Assembly (NCBI GenBank): GCA_025062095.1
Contig: JANXAZ010000006.1
Coordinates: 53,016-113,565, forward strand
Direction of reading: 5' to 3'
Source of the DNA: Geminicoccaceae bacterium
Lineage (GTDB): Bacteria > Pseudomonadota > Alphaproteobacteria > Geminicoccales > Geminicoccaceae
Length of the DNA: 60,550 bases
How positions within the stretch are numbered: the first letter of the stretch is position 1; every line of letters begins with the position of its first letter. Shown here piece by piece: positions 8,452-16,631 of this stretch. The notes under the pieces were generated by a model. That model was not told where the DNA came from and did not search any database. It saw only the letters and a program-made list of their open reading frames with translations. Made by a program: the position numbers and the translations under genes.

Positions 8452-9447
8452 GTGATACGTCCTCCTTATCTGCTGTTCCTGGGCGACGTCCAGGATCAGC
8501 TCGCGGCCAAGACGGCCCACGGTCTCAAAGATTGGCGGCCCGAGCGCTGCCTGGCCCAGCTCAGGCTGCCGGGATGCAAAGCCGACGTCGGGCTGCCCGA
8601 GATGTCCGTCGAAGAGGCGGCGCGCGCCGGATGCCGGACGATGATCGTCGCGGTCGCCAACTCCGGGGGCTGGCTCGCCGAGCACTGGGTGCCGACGATC
8701 GTGGCGGCGCTCGAAGCCGGGATGGACGTCGCATCCGGCCTGCACCAGCGACTGGTGGACATCCCGATCGTCGCGGAGACGGCGCGTCGGCTGGGACGGC
8801 AGCTCTTCGACGTCCGCCATCCCACGCAGCGCTTCAAGACGGCGACCGGCATCAAGCGCAGCGGCAAGCGGCTCTTGACCGTCGGCACGGACTGCTCCTG
8901 CGGGAAGAAATACACGGCTCTGGCGATCGAGCGCGAACTCCTCGGGCGCGGGCGCAAGGCCACTTTCCGCGGCACGGGGCAGACCGGGATCATGATCGCC
9001 GGCAGCGGTGTGGCGATCGACGCCGTCGTCGCCGATTTCATCGCCGGGGCGGCGGAATGGTTGAGCCCGGACAACGATCCGGATCACTGGGACGTGATCG
9101 AAGGTCAGGGCTCGCTGTTCCACCCGGCGTTCGCCGGCGTCACGCTCGGCCTCATCCACGGCAGCCAGCCCGATGCGATCGTGCTCTGCCACGAGCCCAC
9201 CCGCCGGCACATGCGCGGCCTGCCCCACCGGCCGTTACCCGGCTTGAAGGAGTGTCTCGAGGCCAATCTCGCGGCCGCGCGGCTCACCAATCCCGCCGTG
9301 CGCGCGGTGGGCGTCTCGATCGATACCCATCTCTTGGAACCGAGCCGACGCGCCGCCTATCTCGCCGAGGTCGAAGAGGAGCTCGGTCTGCCCGCGGTCG
9401 ATCCGCTCGTGACCGGGGTCGGCCGCATCGTGGACGCCCTGCCTTGA
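8452..9447 (+). CDS. dgcN: DUF1611 family protein, DgcN-like D-glutamate N-acetyltransferase
   Basis: This 331-residue protein belongs to the DUF1611 family. It has a P-loop-like GTDCSCGKK motif at residues 145-153 and the family segments GQTGIMIAGSG and DVIEGQGSLFHPA. From memory of published work, the DgcN-DgcA route N-acetylates D-glutamate and then epimerises it to N-acetyl-L-glutamate. The next gene is the matching enolase-superfamily epimerase, overlapping by four bases, so the pair supports this role. The start is GTG, and a clear Shine-Dalgarno sequence lies rather far upstream. The substrate is inferred from family and pairing, not seen. Confidence 0.75.
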   Translation: MIRPPYLLFLGDVQDQLAAKTAHGLKDWRPERCLAQLRLPGCKADVGLPEMSVEEAARAGCRTMIVAVANSGGWLAEHWVPTIVAALEAGMDVASGLHQRLVDIPIVAETARRLGRQLFDVRHPTQRFKTATGIKRSGKRLLTVGTDCSCGKKYTALAIERELLGRGRKATFRGTGQTGIMIAGSGVAIDAVVADFIAGAAEWLSPDNDPDHWDVIEGQGSLFHPAFAGVTLGLIHGSQPDAIVLCHEPTRRHMRGLPHRPLPGLKECLEANLAAARLTNPAVRAVGVSIDTHLLEPSRRAAYLAEVEEELGLPAVDPLVTGVGRIVDALP

Positions 9448-10430
9448 CCCGGCGCCGGCTCGAGGTCCGCCACGAGCGGTTCAAGGTCCGCGGCGTCTTC
9501 ACGATCGCCCGCGGCGCGCGCACGCACGCGGACGTCGTGCTCGTCGAGATCTTCGAAGGCGAGCTGTGCGGGCGCGGCGAAGGCGTGCCCTATGCGCGCG
9601 GCGGTGAAACGGTCGAAAGCGTGCTCGCTCAGATCCGATCCCAGCGCGAGCTCGTCGAAAACGGAGGCGGGCGCGGCGAGCTCCTCAAAGCCCTTCCCCC
9701 CGGTGCCGCGCGCAACGCGCTCGACTGCGCGCTCTGGGACCTCGAGGCCAAGCTCGCCAAGAAGCCCGTTTGGCGCTTGGCCGGGATCCAAGCCCCCAAG
9801 CCGGTGACCACCGCCTTCACGATCTCGCTCGGGACGCCGCAGGCGATGGCCGAGGCAGCGCGTCAAGCCGCCGACCGTCCGATCCTCAAGGTCAAGCTCG
9901 GAGGGGAGGGCGACCCGGCGCGGATCCGCGCGGTGCGGGCGGCGGCGCCCAAGGCTCGGTTGATCGTCGACGCCAACGAATCCTGGCACCCGGATCGGGT
10001 CGCCTCGTGGCTCGACGTGATGGCGGAATGCGGTGTCGAGCTGGTCGAGCAGCCCCTGCCCGCGGGCCAGGACGCCATGCTCGCCGACATTCCGCATCCC
10101 GTGCCGGTGGGTGCCGACGAGAGCGTGCTCGCGACCGACAGCTTGGACCGCCTCGTCGGTCGTTACGAGTTCGTCAACCTCAAGCTCGACAAGGCGGGCG
10201 GATTCACCGAGGGGCTCGCTTTCGTCCGCCGCGCCCAAGAACTCGGCTTCGGCCTCATGGTCGGCTGCATGCTCGGCACGTCGCTGGCCATAGCGCCCGC
10301 CGTTCTGCTGGCCCAGCGGGCCACCTTCGTCGACCTCGACGGACCGCTCCTGCTCGCCGAAGACCGATCCCCGGGCCTTCGCTACCAGGGCAGCGTGGTC
10401 TATCCCCCCTCGCCCGAACTCTGGGGGTGA
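9444..10430 (+). CDS. dgcA: Enolase-superfamily epimerase, DgcA-like (dipeptide epimerase family)
   Basis: This 328-residue enzyme belongs to the muconate-lactonizing/dipeptide epimerase branch. The expected active-site set is visible: K149 and K151 in LKVKLGG, metal ligands D176 (VDANES), E202 (VEQPLP) and D225 (GADES), and the opposite-face lysine K247 in NLKLDK. In the proposed D-glutamate route it would racemise N-acetyl-glutamate. The family also contains L-Ala-D/L-Glu epimerases of murein recycling. The start is a TTG overlapping the dgcN stop as TTGA, and no ATG or GTG exists nearby in frame. The 3' end overlaps the convergent methyltransferase by 31 bases. Confidence 0.82.
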   Translation: MTRRRLEVRHERFKVRGVFTIARGARTHADVVLVEIFEGELCGRGEGVPYARGGETVESVLAQIRSQRELVENGGGRGELLKALPPGAARNALDCALWDLEAKLAKKPVWRLAGIQAPKPVTTAFTISLGTPQAMAEAARQAADRPILKVKLGGEGDPARIRAVRAAAPKARLIVDANESWHPDRVASWLDVMAECGVELVEQPLPAGQDAMLADIPHPVPVGADESVLATDSLDRLVGRYEFVNLKLDKAGGFTEGLAFVRRAQELGFGLMVGCMLGTSLAIAPAVLLAQRATFVDLDGPLLLAEDRSPGLRYQGSVVYPPSPELWG

Positions 10431-11416
10431 GCGCCCGACCACAGCCGTTTTACGAGCCGGCGCAGGCGCTTGGGCACGAGGTGGGCGAGCCTTTCGGCCA
10501 CAACGAAGGTCGTGCGCTGCTTGCGCGAGGGACGCCGCCGCTCGCGAAAAGGAAGCCGCGCGTCCCACACCGCCTCGCTCGCCTTCGGCATCGCCCGCAC
10601 GCGTCGGCGCTCGCCCCTGACGGCCACGAGGGTGAGGCGATCGCTCGGCTTGGCCGGCTCGAAGGGAAACTCGCACACGAACACCGAGCTGAAGCCGGCA
10701 TCGGCGAGGAGGTTGAGAAGAGAGGGCTTCGCCATCCACACGCTCCAAACGTTGTCGAGGGAAGCCCAGAGATCGGCGAGGCGCCGTTCGGGGGGATCGT
10801 CCGGATCGTGCTCGCGCACGCGTCGGCCCCAGTAGGTCCGCCCCCGATAGGCGAAAGGCTCGAGGGCACCGATCCCGACGTAAGTGTCGATGACGACCAG
10901 CCTGGTCGCGACCTCGGCCATGGCGTGGACGAGGGCGAAACAATCCGGCGCGTCGAGGTGATAGAGAAGCCCGAGACAGAGCACGACGTCGAACCGGCCC
11001 CAGCGCTCGGGGGCGAGTTCGCGCACGTCCGCGAGCACGAGTTCGAGCCGGTCGAGACCGAGAACCTCTTTCGCGAAGCGAGCCTTCTCGAAGTTGGCGA
11101 GGCGTCCCTCGATCGCCACGACGCGCGCGCCGCGGCGGGCGAACTCGACCGCGTATCCGCCCTCGAGACAGCCCAGGTCCAAAATTCGCAAGTCCTCGAA
11201 GGCCTTGCCCGAGAGATCGGCGACGATCTGGACGATGCGGGTCAACTTGTCCGCCTCGAAATCGCGCCCGAGGGTCGAGATACCGCCGCCCAGATCGATC
11301 TCGTGCGCGGTCCAGGAACCGTAACGCGCGACGATCTCGCTTTTGCGGCGAACGACGTCTTCCTTGTCCACCTGCCTTCGCCCGAAAATACCGGACTGCG
11401 GCACATAAAGTCGCAT
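10400..11416 (-). CDS. Class I SAM-dependent methyltransferase of unknown substrate
   Basis: The 338-residue protein has a methyltransferase core starting near residue 75: LRILDLGCLEGGYAVEFARRG (SAM motif I), VVAIEGRLAN, then FDVVLCLGLLYHLDAP. The downstream GRTYWGRRVREHDPDDPPE and DNVWSVWMAKPSLLNLLADAGF segments recall the CmoB/DUF1698-type methyltransferases that act on tRNA or glycans. The basic C-terminal tail could hold RNA or membrane. The ATG at 11414-11416 opens MRLYVPQSGIF, and a GTG 14 codons upstream is a possible alternative. The substrate is not inferable. Confidence 0.75.
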   Translation of the reverse strand: MRLYVPQSGIFGRRQVDKEDVVRRKSEIVARYGSWTAHEIDLGGGISTLGRDFEADKLTRIVQIVADLSGKAFEDLRILDLGCLEGGYAVEFARRGARVVAIEGRLANFEKARFAKEVLGLDRLELVLADVRELAPERWGRFDVVLCLGLLYHLDAPDCFALVHAMAEVATRLVVIDTYVGIGALEPFAYRGRTYWGRRVREHDPDDPPERRLADLWASLDNVWSVWMAKPSLLNLLADAGFSSVFVCEFPFEPAKPSDRLTLVAVRGERRRVRAMPKASEAVWDARLPFRERRRPSRKQRTTFVVAERLAHLVPKRLRRLVKRLWSGAHPQSSGEGG

Positions 11417-11454
11417 CGAGCCGTCGACAAGCGCCGGGCGGAGGGCTCCCACGC

Positions 11455-12111
11455 TCAGGCGGCCCGGATCGGGTCGGGACAGCGCACGCCGGTGCCCCGC
11501 AGCCCGCAATAGCCCCAAGGGCGTTTGTGCAAATACTGCTGATGGTCCTCTTCGGCGTACCAGAAAGGTCCGGCTTCGCGGATCTCGGTGGTGATCGGAC
11601 CGAACCCGGCTCGAGCGAGCGCCGCGGCGTAAGCGTCGCGCAAGTTCTCGGCCACCCTTCGCTGCACCTCCTCGGTCCAATAGATCGCGCTGCGGTACTG
11701 CGTTCCGATGTCGTTGCCCTGCCGCATGCCTTGGGTCGGATCGTGGGACTCGAAGAACAGGCGGAGAAGCGCGACCTCGTCGAGGATGCCGGGATCGTAG
11801 ACCACGAGCACGACTTCGGCGTGACCGGTGAGGCCGGTGCACACCTCTTCGTAAGTCGGGTTCGGGGTGAAGCCGCCGGCATAGCCCACGGCCGTCACCC
11901 AGACCCCGGGTCGTTGCCAGAAGAGTCGCTCCGCGCCCCAAAAACAGCCCATCCCCAGCTGGATCTGCCGCAGCCCCGCGGGAAAAGGCGGGAAGATCGA
12001 GCGCTCGGTCACGGCGTGCCGACCGGAGAGCGCGAAAGGGCGCTCCGCGCGGCCGGGCAACGCCTCTTCCGGAGACGGCAAGTGCAAGGATTTGCGCAGG
12101 AACCAGGCCAT
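11455..12111 (-). CDS. msrA: Peptide-methionine (S)-S-oxide reductase MsrA
   Basis: MsrA repairs oxidised methionine by reducing methionine-S-sulfoxide. The catalytic GCFWGAE motif has its nucleophilic cysteine at residue 56. The substrate region includes GYAGG, GHAEVV and YDP. The C-terminal [12 protein letters not shown] supplies candidate recycling cysteines. An N-terminal extension of about 45 residues before the core is like that of the long E. coli type (about 212 residues); this one is 218. The ATG overlaps the stop of the upstream small gene by one base, and a GTG one codon earlier is also possible. Confidence 0.93.
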   Translation of the reverse strand: MAWFLRKSLHLPSPEEALPGRAERPFALSGRHAVTERSIFPPFPAGLRQIQLGMGCFWGAERLFWQRPGVWVTAVGYAGGFTPNPTYEEVCTGLTGHAEVVLVVYDPGILDEVALLRLFFESHDPTQGMRQGNDIGTQYRSAIYWTEEVQRRVAENLRDAYAAALARAGFGPITTEIREAGPFWYAEEDHQQYLHKRPWGYCGLRGTGVRCPDPIRAA

Positions 12112-12464
12112 CACGCCTCCCTCTCGGTCGCGTCGAGATCAATGTCGAGCCGACGGGCGAGAAGCGGAGCGAGGTCGCGGTGTGGGACGATAACGAAGTG
12201 ATCGAGTCCGGGGCGAACGATGTAGAACCAATCGCCGTCGGGCCTGCGCACCCACAGCTCCGCCGTGTACACGTCTTCGAGCTTCGGATCGGTGCGGCTG
12301 ACGTACCGGATCCAGTGGTATTCGATCCGCACCGGTCGACCGGCGGCATCGAAACCGATGTCCAGCTGCCCCTCGGCGCGGCCGATCCGGCACCAGTGGT
12401 AGCGTGCGAAGCGGACCGGGCGAACGCCGCCCAGCGGCTCCGGCAATTCGATCCGTTCTTTCAT
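12111..12464 (-). CDS. Conserved-looking small protein of unknown function
   Basis: I do not recognise this 117-residue protein. It is cytoplasmic by appearance, with no signal or membrane segment, and contains many aromatic residues in alternating patterns ([33 protein letters not shown]) that suggest a small beta-rich fold. It directly precedes msrA, with which it overlaps by one base, so the two are probably co-translated. A perfect 10-base inverted repeat (12473-12502) lies just upstream of its start. Confidence 0.7.
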   Translation of the reverse strand: MKERIELPEPLGGVRPVRFARYHWCRIGRAEGQLDIGFDAAGRPVRIEYHWIRYVSRTDPKLEDVYTAELWVRRPDGDWFYIVRPGLDHFVIVPHRDLAPLLARRLDIDLDATEREA

Positions 12465-12472
12465 CGCGCCAC

Positions 12473-12502
12473 CCGCCCCCGACGCCCCTTCCTCGGGGGC
12501 GG
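12473..12502. repeat. Perfect inverted repeat upstream of the 117-residue gene
   Basis: CCGCCCCCGA at 12473-12482 is exactly repeated in inverse at 12493-12502 with a 10-base loop. No T-run follows on either strand, so it is not a classical intrinsic terminator. On the minus-strand transcript it would fold in the leader a few bases ahead of the start codon at 12464 and could mask ribosome binding. A role is inferred only. Confidence 0.5.
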
Positions 12503-12567
12503 ATCTGAGATCGGCGCAGCTCCGGTCAACGGGGTCGGCCGTCCGCCCGACGCTCCGCGCCTCTTTT

Positions 12568-13761
12568 TTACTGGAACAGGCGCGCGATCAGCTCGCTGCC
12601 GAGCGAACCCGCCTGGGGAACGCTCTCGGGCGGGACGTAGTCCGGATCGAACAGACGCTTGACCGCCGCCACGGCCCGCTCGAGGTCGCGCAGGGGTCCG
12701 GGCGGGCGCACGGGCGGCGGCCAGGGGTCGCCGAGCCAGACCGCGCGGCCCGCCGCGACCTGTTGGCGGTGGATGATCCCGACGTCGCGCGTCAGCCGCT
12801 CGGGACCGAAGCGCATGCCGAGCCGATAGACGATCGGCTGCAAGCGAAAATCGAGGATGCGCTCCAGAAGCGAACGCCGCGCGATATGGGAGGGAAGAGG
12901 TGGTCGGTGGGAGCCCGGGCCGCGCGCGAGATCGAAGATGAACACGGGCTTGCCGGTGGCGATCGCTTCGGCGAGCATCGACATGCTGTCGCAGGTGACG
13001 ATCAGCCGGTCGGCCGAAGCCAGGATCTCGAAATAGGGATTGTCCGGATCCCCGCGTTGGAAACGATAGAGAAAGGCGGGAACGGACAGTTCGGCTTCGA
13101 AGGCGTCGATCGCTTTGGCGGGCGTGCGCGCGCTCGAGGTCGCGAGCACGGATCCCCCGAGTTCGCGCGCCATGCGGCTCGCGCAGAAGGCCAAAAGCGC
13201 TCCGTTTTCGCGATCGAAGCTGTAAGGCCCGGCGTTGCCGCCCATGATCACGGCGACGTGCGGCCGCGGCAGATGCCCGAAGCGCCGACGCGCGCCCTCG
13301 GCGGCCTGCGCGAGCCGCTGCGCCGTCACGCGGTGCAGCGGCGCCTCGTTGTGCAGGATGTTCGGCTTGCGCGGCAGCCGATATTGCGGCGTGGTGACGA
13401 TGAGATCGAAGCACTCGTGCCGCGCCCAGGGACGGCCGACGTGGACCAGGCGCACTTTGCCCGGGCCGCCGGCCTCGCGCTGAATCCACCGCACCAGGGG
13501 CTCGTTGCGCCGACCGGCGGAGATCACGAGTTCGGGCCAGGGCGGCTCCAAGGGGCTCGAGCGCTCGCGCACCAGCCCCTTGAGCGTGGGACCGGCGAGG
13601 AGATTGGTGAGGAGCTCGGTCTTGCGGTAGACGAGATGTTTGATCTCGTAGGGCCAACCGAGCGCCTCGGCCAGGGCGAGGATCTGACCGTTGTCGCCCA
13701 CCTTGTGGCCGAGCATGAGCCAGGTGCGCGGCGGCCGGTCGATGCCCGGACGATCGCTCAC
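12568..13761 (-). CDS. Mitochondrial-fission ELM1 family protein (COG3660/DUF1022), glycosyltransferase-like
   Basis: The 397-residue protein matches the bacterial family named after plant ELM1. It opens with WLMLGHKVGDNGQILALAEALGWP, then has LVISAGRRNEPLVRW, RLVHVGRPW, DLIVTTPQYRLP, VAVIMGGNAGPYSF and CDSMSMLAEAIATGKPVFIFDL. The layout of two Rossmann-like halves recalls GT-B glycosyltransferases. In bacteria it is often found near lipid A or surface glycan genes, as here beside an LpxL-like gene with a GTGA overlap. The GTG at 13761 is the coupled start. The reaction is unknown. Confidence 0.82.
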   Translation of the reverse strand: MSDRPGIDRPPRTWLMLGHKVGDNGQILALAEALGWPYEIKHLVYRKTELLTNLLAGPTLKGLVRERSSPLEPPWPELVISAGRRNEPLVRWIQREAGGPGKVRLVHVGRPWARHECFDLIVTTPQYRLPRKPNILHNEAPLHRVTAQRLAQAAEGARRRFGHLPRPHVAVIMGGNAGPYSFDRENGALLAFCASRMARELGGSVLATSSARTPAKAIDAFEAELSVPAFLYRFQRGDPDNPYFEILASADRLIVTCDSMSMLAEAIATGKPVFIFDLARGPGSHRPPLPSHIARRSLLERILDFRLQPIVYRLGMRFGPERLTRDVGIIHRQQVAAGRAVWLGDPWPPPVRPPGPLRDLERAVAAVKRLFDPDYVPPESVPQAGSLGSELIARLFQ

Positions 13762-14720
13762 GGCCGGAGCTCCGCGCGCAGAACCGTCCCCTCGCGGGCT
13801 TCCCGCGGCCAACGGCGCTTGGCGCACAGCCATTCGCCCGGGCGCTCGCGGATCCAACGTTCGAAGAGCCGATTGAGGGCGAGGGTGAGCGCGAAAGCGC
13901 GCGCTCTGGGATCGCCGATCGAGGGGTCCGGCTCGAGCGGGGGATGGATCTCGATGCGGAAACGACAGCCCGCCTCGCGCACGACGCGACCGGGCACGAA
14001 GGGCAGACCGAGTTTGAGGGCGATGCGCGCCGGAGCGGTGGGCGTGGGCGCCGGTCGGCCGAAGAAAGGCACGAGCTCGCCGCCTTCGAAGCGCTGATCG
14101 GGCAGAAGGCCCACGCTGCGTCCTCCTTCGAGCTCGCGGATCATCCCGCGCGCGGCTTCCTCGACCTCGAGATGCCGCCAGGGAAGATCTCGTCTCGCGC
14201 GCTGGAAGAGCGCCTCCAGCCGCGGATTGGTCTGCTTGCGATAGATCACCGTGAGCGGGAGGCCCAGGCGCGCCACGGCGACGGGCGCCAGATTCCAATT
14301 CCCGAGATGCGCGGTGACGAAGATCGCCGGCCGCAGGCCCAACCGCTGCGCGATCCCGGCAGGATCCTCGATCCGCACCCGCTCGCAGTCGCGCGCGAGT
14401 TCCCCGAGATGGGGCAGTTCGGCGATCATCCGGCCGAGATTGGCCCAGCTCTCCGCGGCGGTCTCTTCCACCTTCGCACGCGGCCAGTCGGGAAACGCGA
14501 TGCGCAGATTGGCGAGCACGTGCGCGTGCTTGCGCGAGCGCGGGCCGAAGAGGCGCCCGAGCCGGGCACCGAGCTCGGAAGCGCGCTCGAGCGGCAGCGC
14601 CGCGGTCGTCCGCCAAACGAGGCCCGCGAGGCCGCCTTCGATCGCCCACAAGCCGCGCTCGAGCGCGCCCTCCGGGGCGATGCGCTCGGCCCAATTGCCG
14701 AACAAGAAGTGTCGTGCCAC
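13758..14720 (-). CDS. LpxL/HtrB-family lysophospholipid acyltransferase homologue with altered catalytic motif
   Basis: The 320-residue protein has the plan of lipid A late acyltransferases, which add secondary acyl chains to Kdo2-lipid IVA at the inner membrane. An N-terminal hydrophobic region is followed by the active-site block and then by LLPDQRFEGGELVPFFGRPA, which matches the family substrate loop. The usual HX4D/E dyad reads H138-LGNW-N143, so the acid is Asn. The codon is AAT in the given sequence. The protein may use a different residue, have another activity or be inactive. It is translationally coupled to the ELM1-family gene. Confidence 0.82.
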   Translation of the reverse strand: MARHFLFGNWAERIAPEGALERGLWAIEGGLAGLVWRTTAALPLERASELGARLGRLFGPRSRKHAHVLANLRIAFPDWPRAKVEETAAESWANLGRMIAELPHLGELARDCERVRIEDPAGIAQRLGLRPAIFVTAHLGNWNLAPVAVARLGLPLTVIYRKQTNPRLEALFQRARRDLPWRHLEVEEAARGMIRELEGGRSVGLLPDQRFEGGELVPFFGRPAPTPTAPARIALKLGLPFVPGRVVREAGCRFRIEIHPPLEPDPSIGDPRARAFALTLALNRLFERWIRERPGEWLCAKRRWPREAREGTVLRAELRP

Positions 14721-14893
14721 GGGCTCTTCCGAAGCGATGCGGCGCGCTCTTTAGCGTCCCGACGGCGCGGTGGCCAGATTCCGCACCCGAGCGCGCTTCG
14801 TGTCCGGCCGCGTTCTTCGGGTCCGAGGCGAAGAGCCGAGCGAGCGAGGCGCGGCGCGACCGCGCCGTGTCGAGAACGGCCGGCGCGCTCGCC

Positions 14894-16066
14894 CTAGCGG
14901 TTCGGGGAGCGGCGGCGGATCGCGGCTTCGTTGACCTCGCAGCCCCAGCCCGGGGCGTCCGGGAGCAGGAGATGGCCGTTCTCGATCCGGGGCGGGCTCA
15001 CGATTTCGTCTTTCCAGGGCACATCGTCGATATCGATTTCCATGATGCGGAAATTCGGAATGGCAGCACAGAAATGTGCGCTCATCATGGTCGAAAGGTT
15101 GCCGTAGAAGTTGTGCGGCGCGCAATTGACCTCGAAACAGTCGCACAAGCTCGCGATCTTCATAGCCTCGAGAATCCCGTTCCAAGGAACGTCGACGATC
15201 GCGACATCGACCGCGCGCGCTTCGAGAAACGGGCGAAACTGCCGACGGTGGAACAGCGACTCGCACGAGGCGATGGGCGTGCGCGCCTGGGCGCGTATCC
15301 AAGAGAGCGCCTGCGGGTCGAAGCTGTCGATCTCGAGCCACATGAGGTCGAAAGGCTCGACCGCGCGCAGGACCTCCAGATAACCTTCGGTTTTGAAGTT
15401 GAAGTTGAGATCGAGGAGAAGATCGACCTCCTCGCCGGCCCCCTCGCGGAACGCGGCCATCTGCCGCTCGATCCGACGCAGGACGGCGCGATCGACGTTG
15501 AGCTCGGGCCAGCCCGGCTGATGGGCGAAGCCGGGCTGCCACATCGCGGGCGGATCCCGATCGAAAAGAAAGACGTTGGTCTTCATGGCGGAAAAACCGC
15601 GGGCGCGGATCTCGGCGGCGAGAGCCTTGCAGCCTTCGAGATCGCGCAACGGAGGGGTGCCCAACAGTTCGTGGAAGCGCAGCCGATACGACCCGGCGTG
15701 GCTCCAATAAAGCCGCAGCCGGTCGCGTACGGGCCCGCCCAAGAGCGAGGCCACCGGTACGCCCAGCGCTTTCGCCTTGAGGTCGACGAGCGCGTTCTCG
15801 ATCGCCGCGATCGCCATCTGGGCGATGCCGCCCGGGTTGGGGCGCGCGAGCGCGTGCATGTAAGCGGTGAGCCGTTCGACCGGGCGCGGGTCGAGACCGA
15901 CAAGCCGCTCGGCGAGGCCGCGAATGGCCGCGGTGAGGCCGAAAGCGCCGTAGCTCTCGTTGTACTCCGACCAGCCGACCGTACCGTCGTCGGCGGTGAT
16001 CTTGAGAAACGACCACACGCGCCAGCCTGCGTCGCAGTGCAGGTCCTCGATCCGCTCGATCTTCAC
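14894..16066 (-). CDS. Mandelate racemase/muconate lactonizing family enzyme (enolase superfamily)
   Basis: The 390-residue protein has the N-terminal capping domain and C-terminal barrel of acid-sugar dehydratases. Visible active-site candidates are K162 in AMKTN, D219 in LLDLNFNF, E245 in WLEIDSF, E269 in ASCESL and H318 in NCAPHNFYGN. The histidine on the last strands puts it closer to the mandelate racemase or galactonate dehydratase groups than to dipeptide epimerases. The second lysine of the usual KxK is Asn here. The GTG start at 16066 follows AAGGA by eight bases. The substrate is unknown; a sugar acid is the best guess. Confidence 0.82.
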   Translation of the reverse strand: MKIERIEDLHCDAGWRVWSFLKITADDGTVGWSEYNESYGAFGLTAAIRGLAERLVGLDPRPVERLTAYMHALARPNPGGIAQMAIAAIENALVDLKAKALGVPVASLLGGPVRDRLRLYWSHAGSYRLRFHELLGTPPLRDLEGCKALAAEIRARGFSAMKTNVFLFDRDPPAMWQPGFAHQPGWPELNVDRAVLRRIERQMAAFREGAGEEVDLLLDLNFNFKTEGYLEVLRAVEPFDLMWLEIDSFDPQALSWIRAQARTPIASCESLFHRRQFRPFLEARAVDVAIVDVPWNGILEAMKIASLCDCFEVNCAPHNFYGNLSTMMSAHFCAAIPNFRIMEIDIDDVPWKDEIVSPPRIENGHLLLPDAPGWGCEVNEAAIRRRSPNR

Positions 16067-16175
16067 GCGCCGATCCTTCTGTTCGACGTCGCGGCGAGGA
16101 TCCCCGGGCGGCCGCGCTCCCGCCAGCCGGGGCCGTGCACAGGAGCCATGAACGTGGGCGTTCCCCGCTTCGGGC

Positions 16176-16631
16176 TCAGGCCTCGCGTGCCCTGACCCAG
16201 CGTCCGCGCTCGTCCTGCTGCCAATAGACGAGGCGGTGCCCCTGCGCCCGCCACCGCCGCCAACGTTCGCGCGCCCGCGCGACCGCGGATTCGTCCGCGC
16301 CCTCGAAGGGAACGATGACCCGCTCGTACGCTTCCAGCCCCTCTTCTGCGGCATCGCCCACGAGCACGAGCACTCGCGCCCCGTTCGGGCGATCGATGCC
16401 GGTGGTGAGCCAGATCGGCTGCTGGTCGGCGAAGCCGTCCGCCGCCGTGCCGTGCGGCAAGAAGCTGCCCTGCTCGTAGGTCCAGAGGGCACGGTCGAGG
16501 GCTTCGAGTCGCGCCTCGTCGGCCACGCGCACGACCGCCCGCTGGCCGCTCTCGAGCACTTTTTCGAGCAACCTGGCGAGCGCTTGCTCGAGCGAGCTGC
16601 GGGTCAGGTGATAAAAGCCGATCTCGCTCAC
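16176..16631 (-). CDS. holC: DNA polymerase III chi subunit
   Basis: HolC links the clamp-loader complex to single-strand binding protein during replication. The 151-residue protein carries the family N-terminus IGFYHLTRSSLEQALARLLEK, then VVRVADEARLEALDRALWTY, GSFLPHGTAADG and QPIWLTT, the usual landmarks of chi. It starts with a GTG overlapping the pepA stop as GTGA, the normal pepA-holC arrangement in many proteobacteria. The C-terminal tail is rich in Arg and Trp. Confidence 0.92.
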   Translation of the reverse strand: MSEIGFYHLTRSSLEQALARLLEKVLESGQRAVVRVADEARLEALDRALWTYEQGSFLPHGTAADGFADQQPIWLTTGIDRPNGARVLVLVGDAAEEGLEAYERVIVPFEGADESAVARARERWRRWRAQGHRLVYWQQDERGRWVRAREA

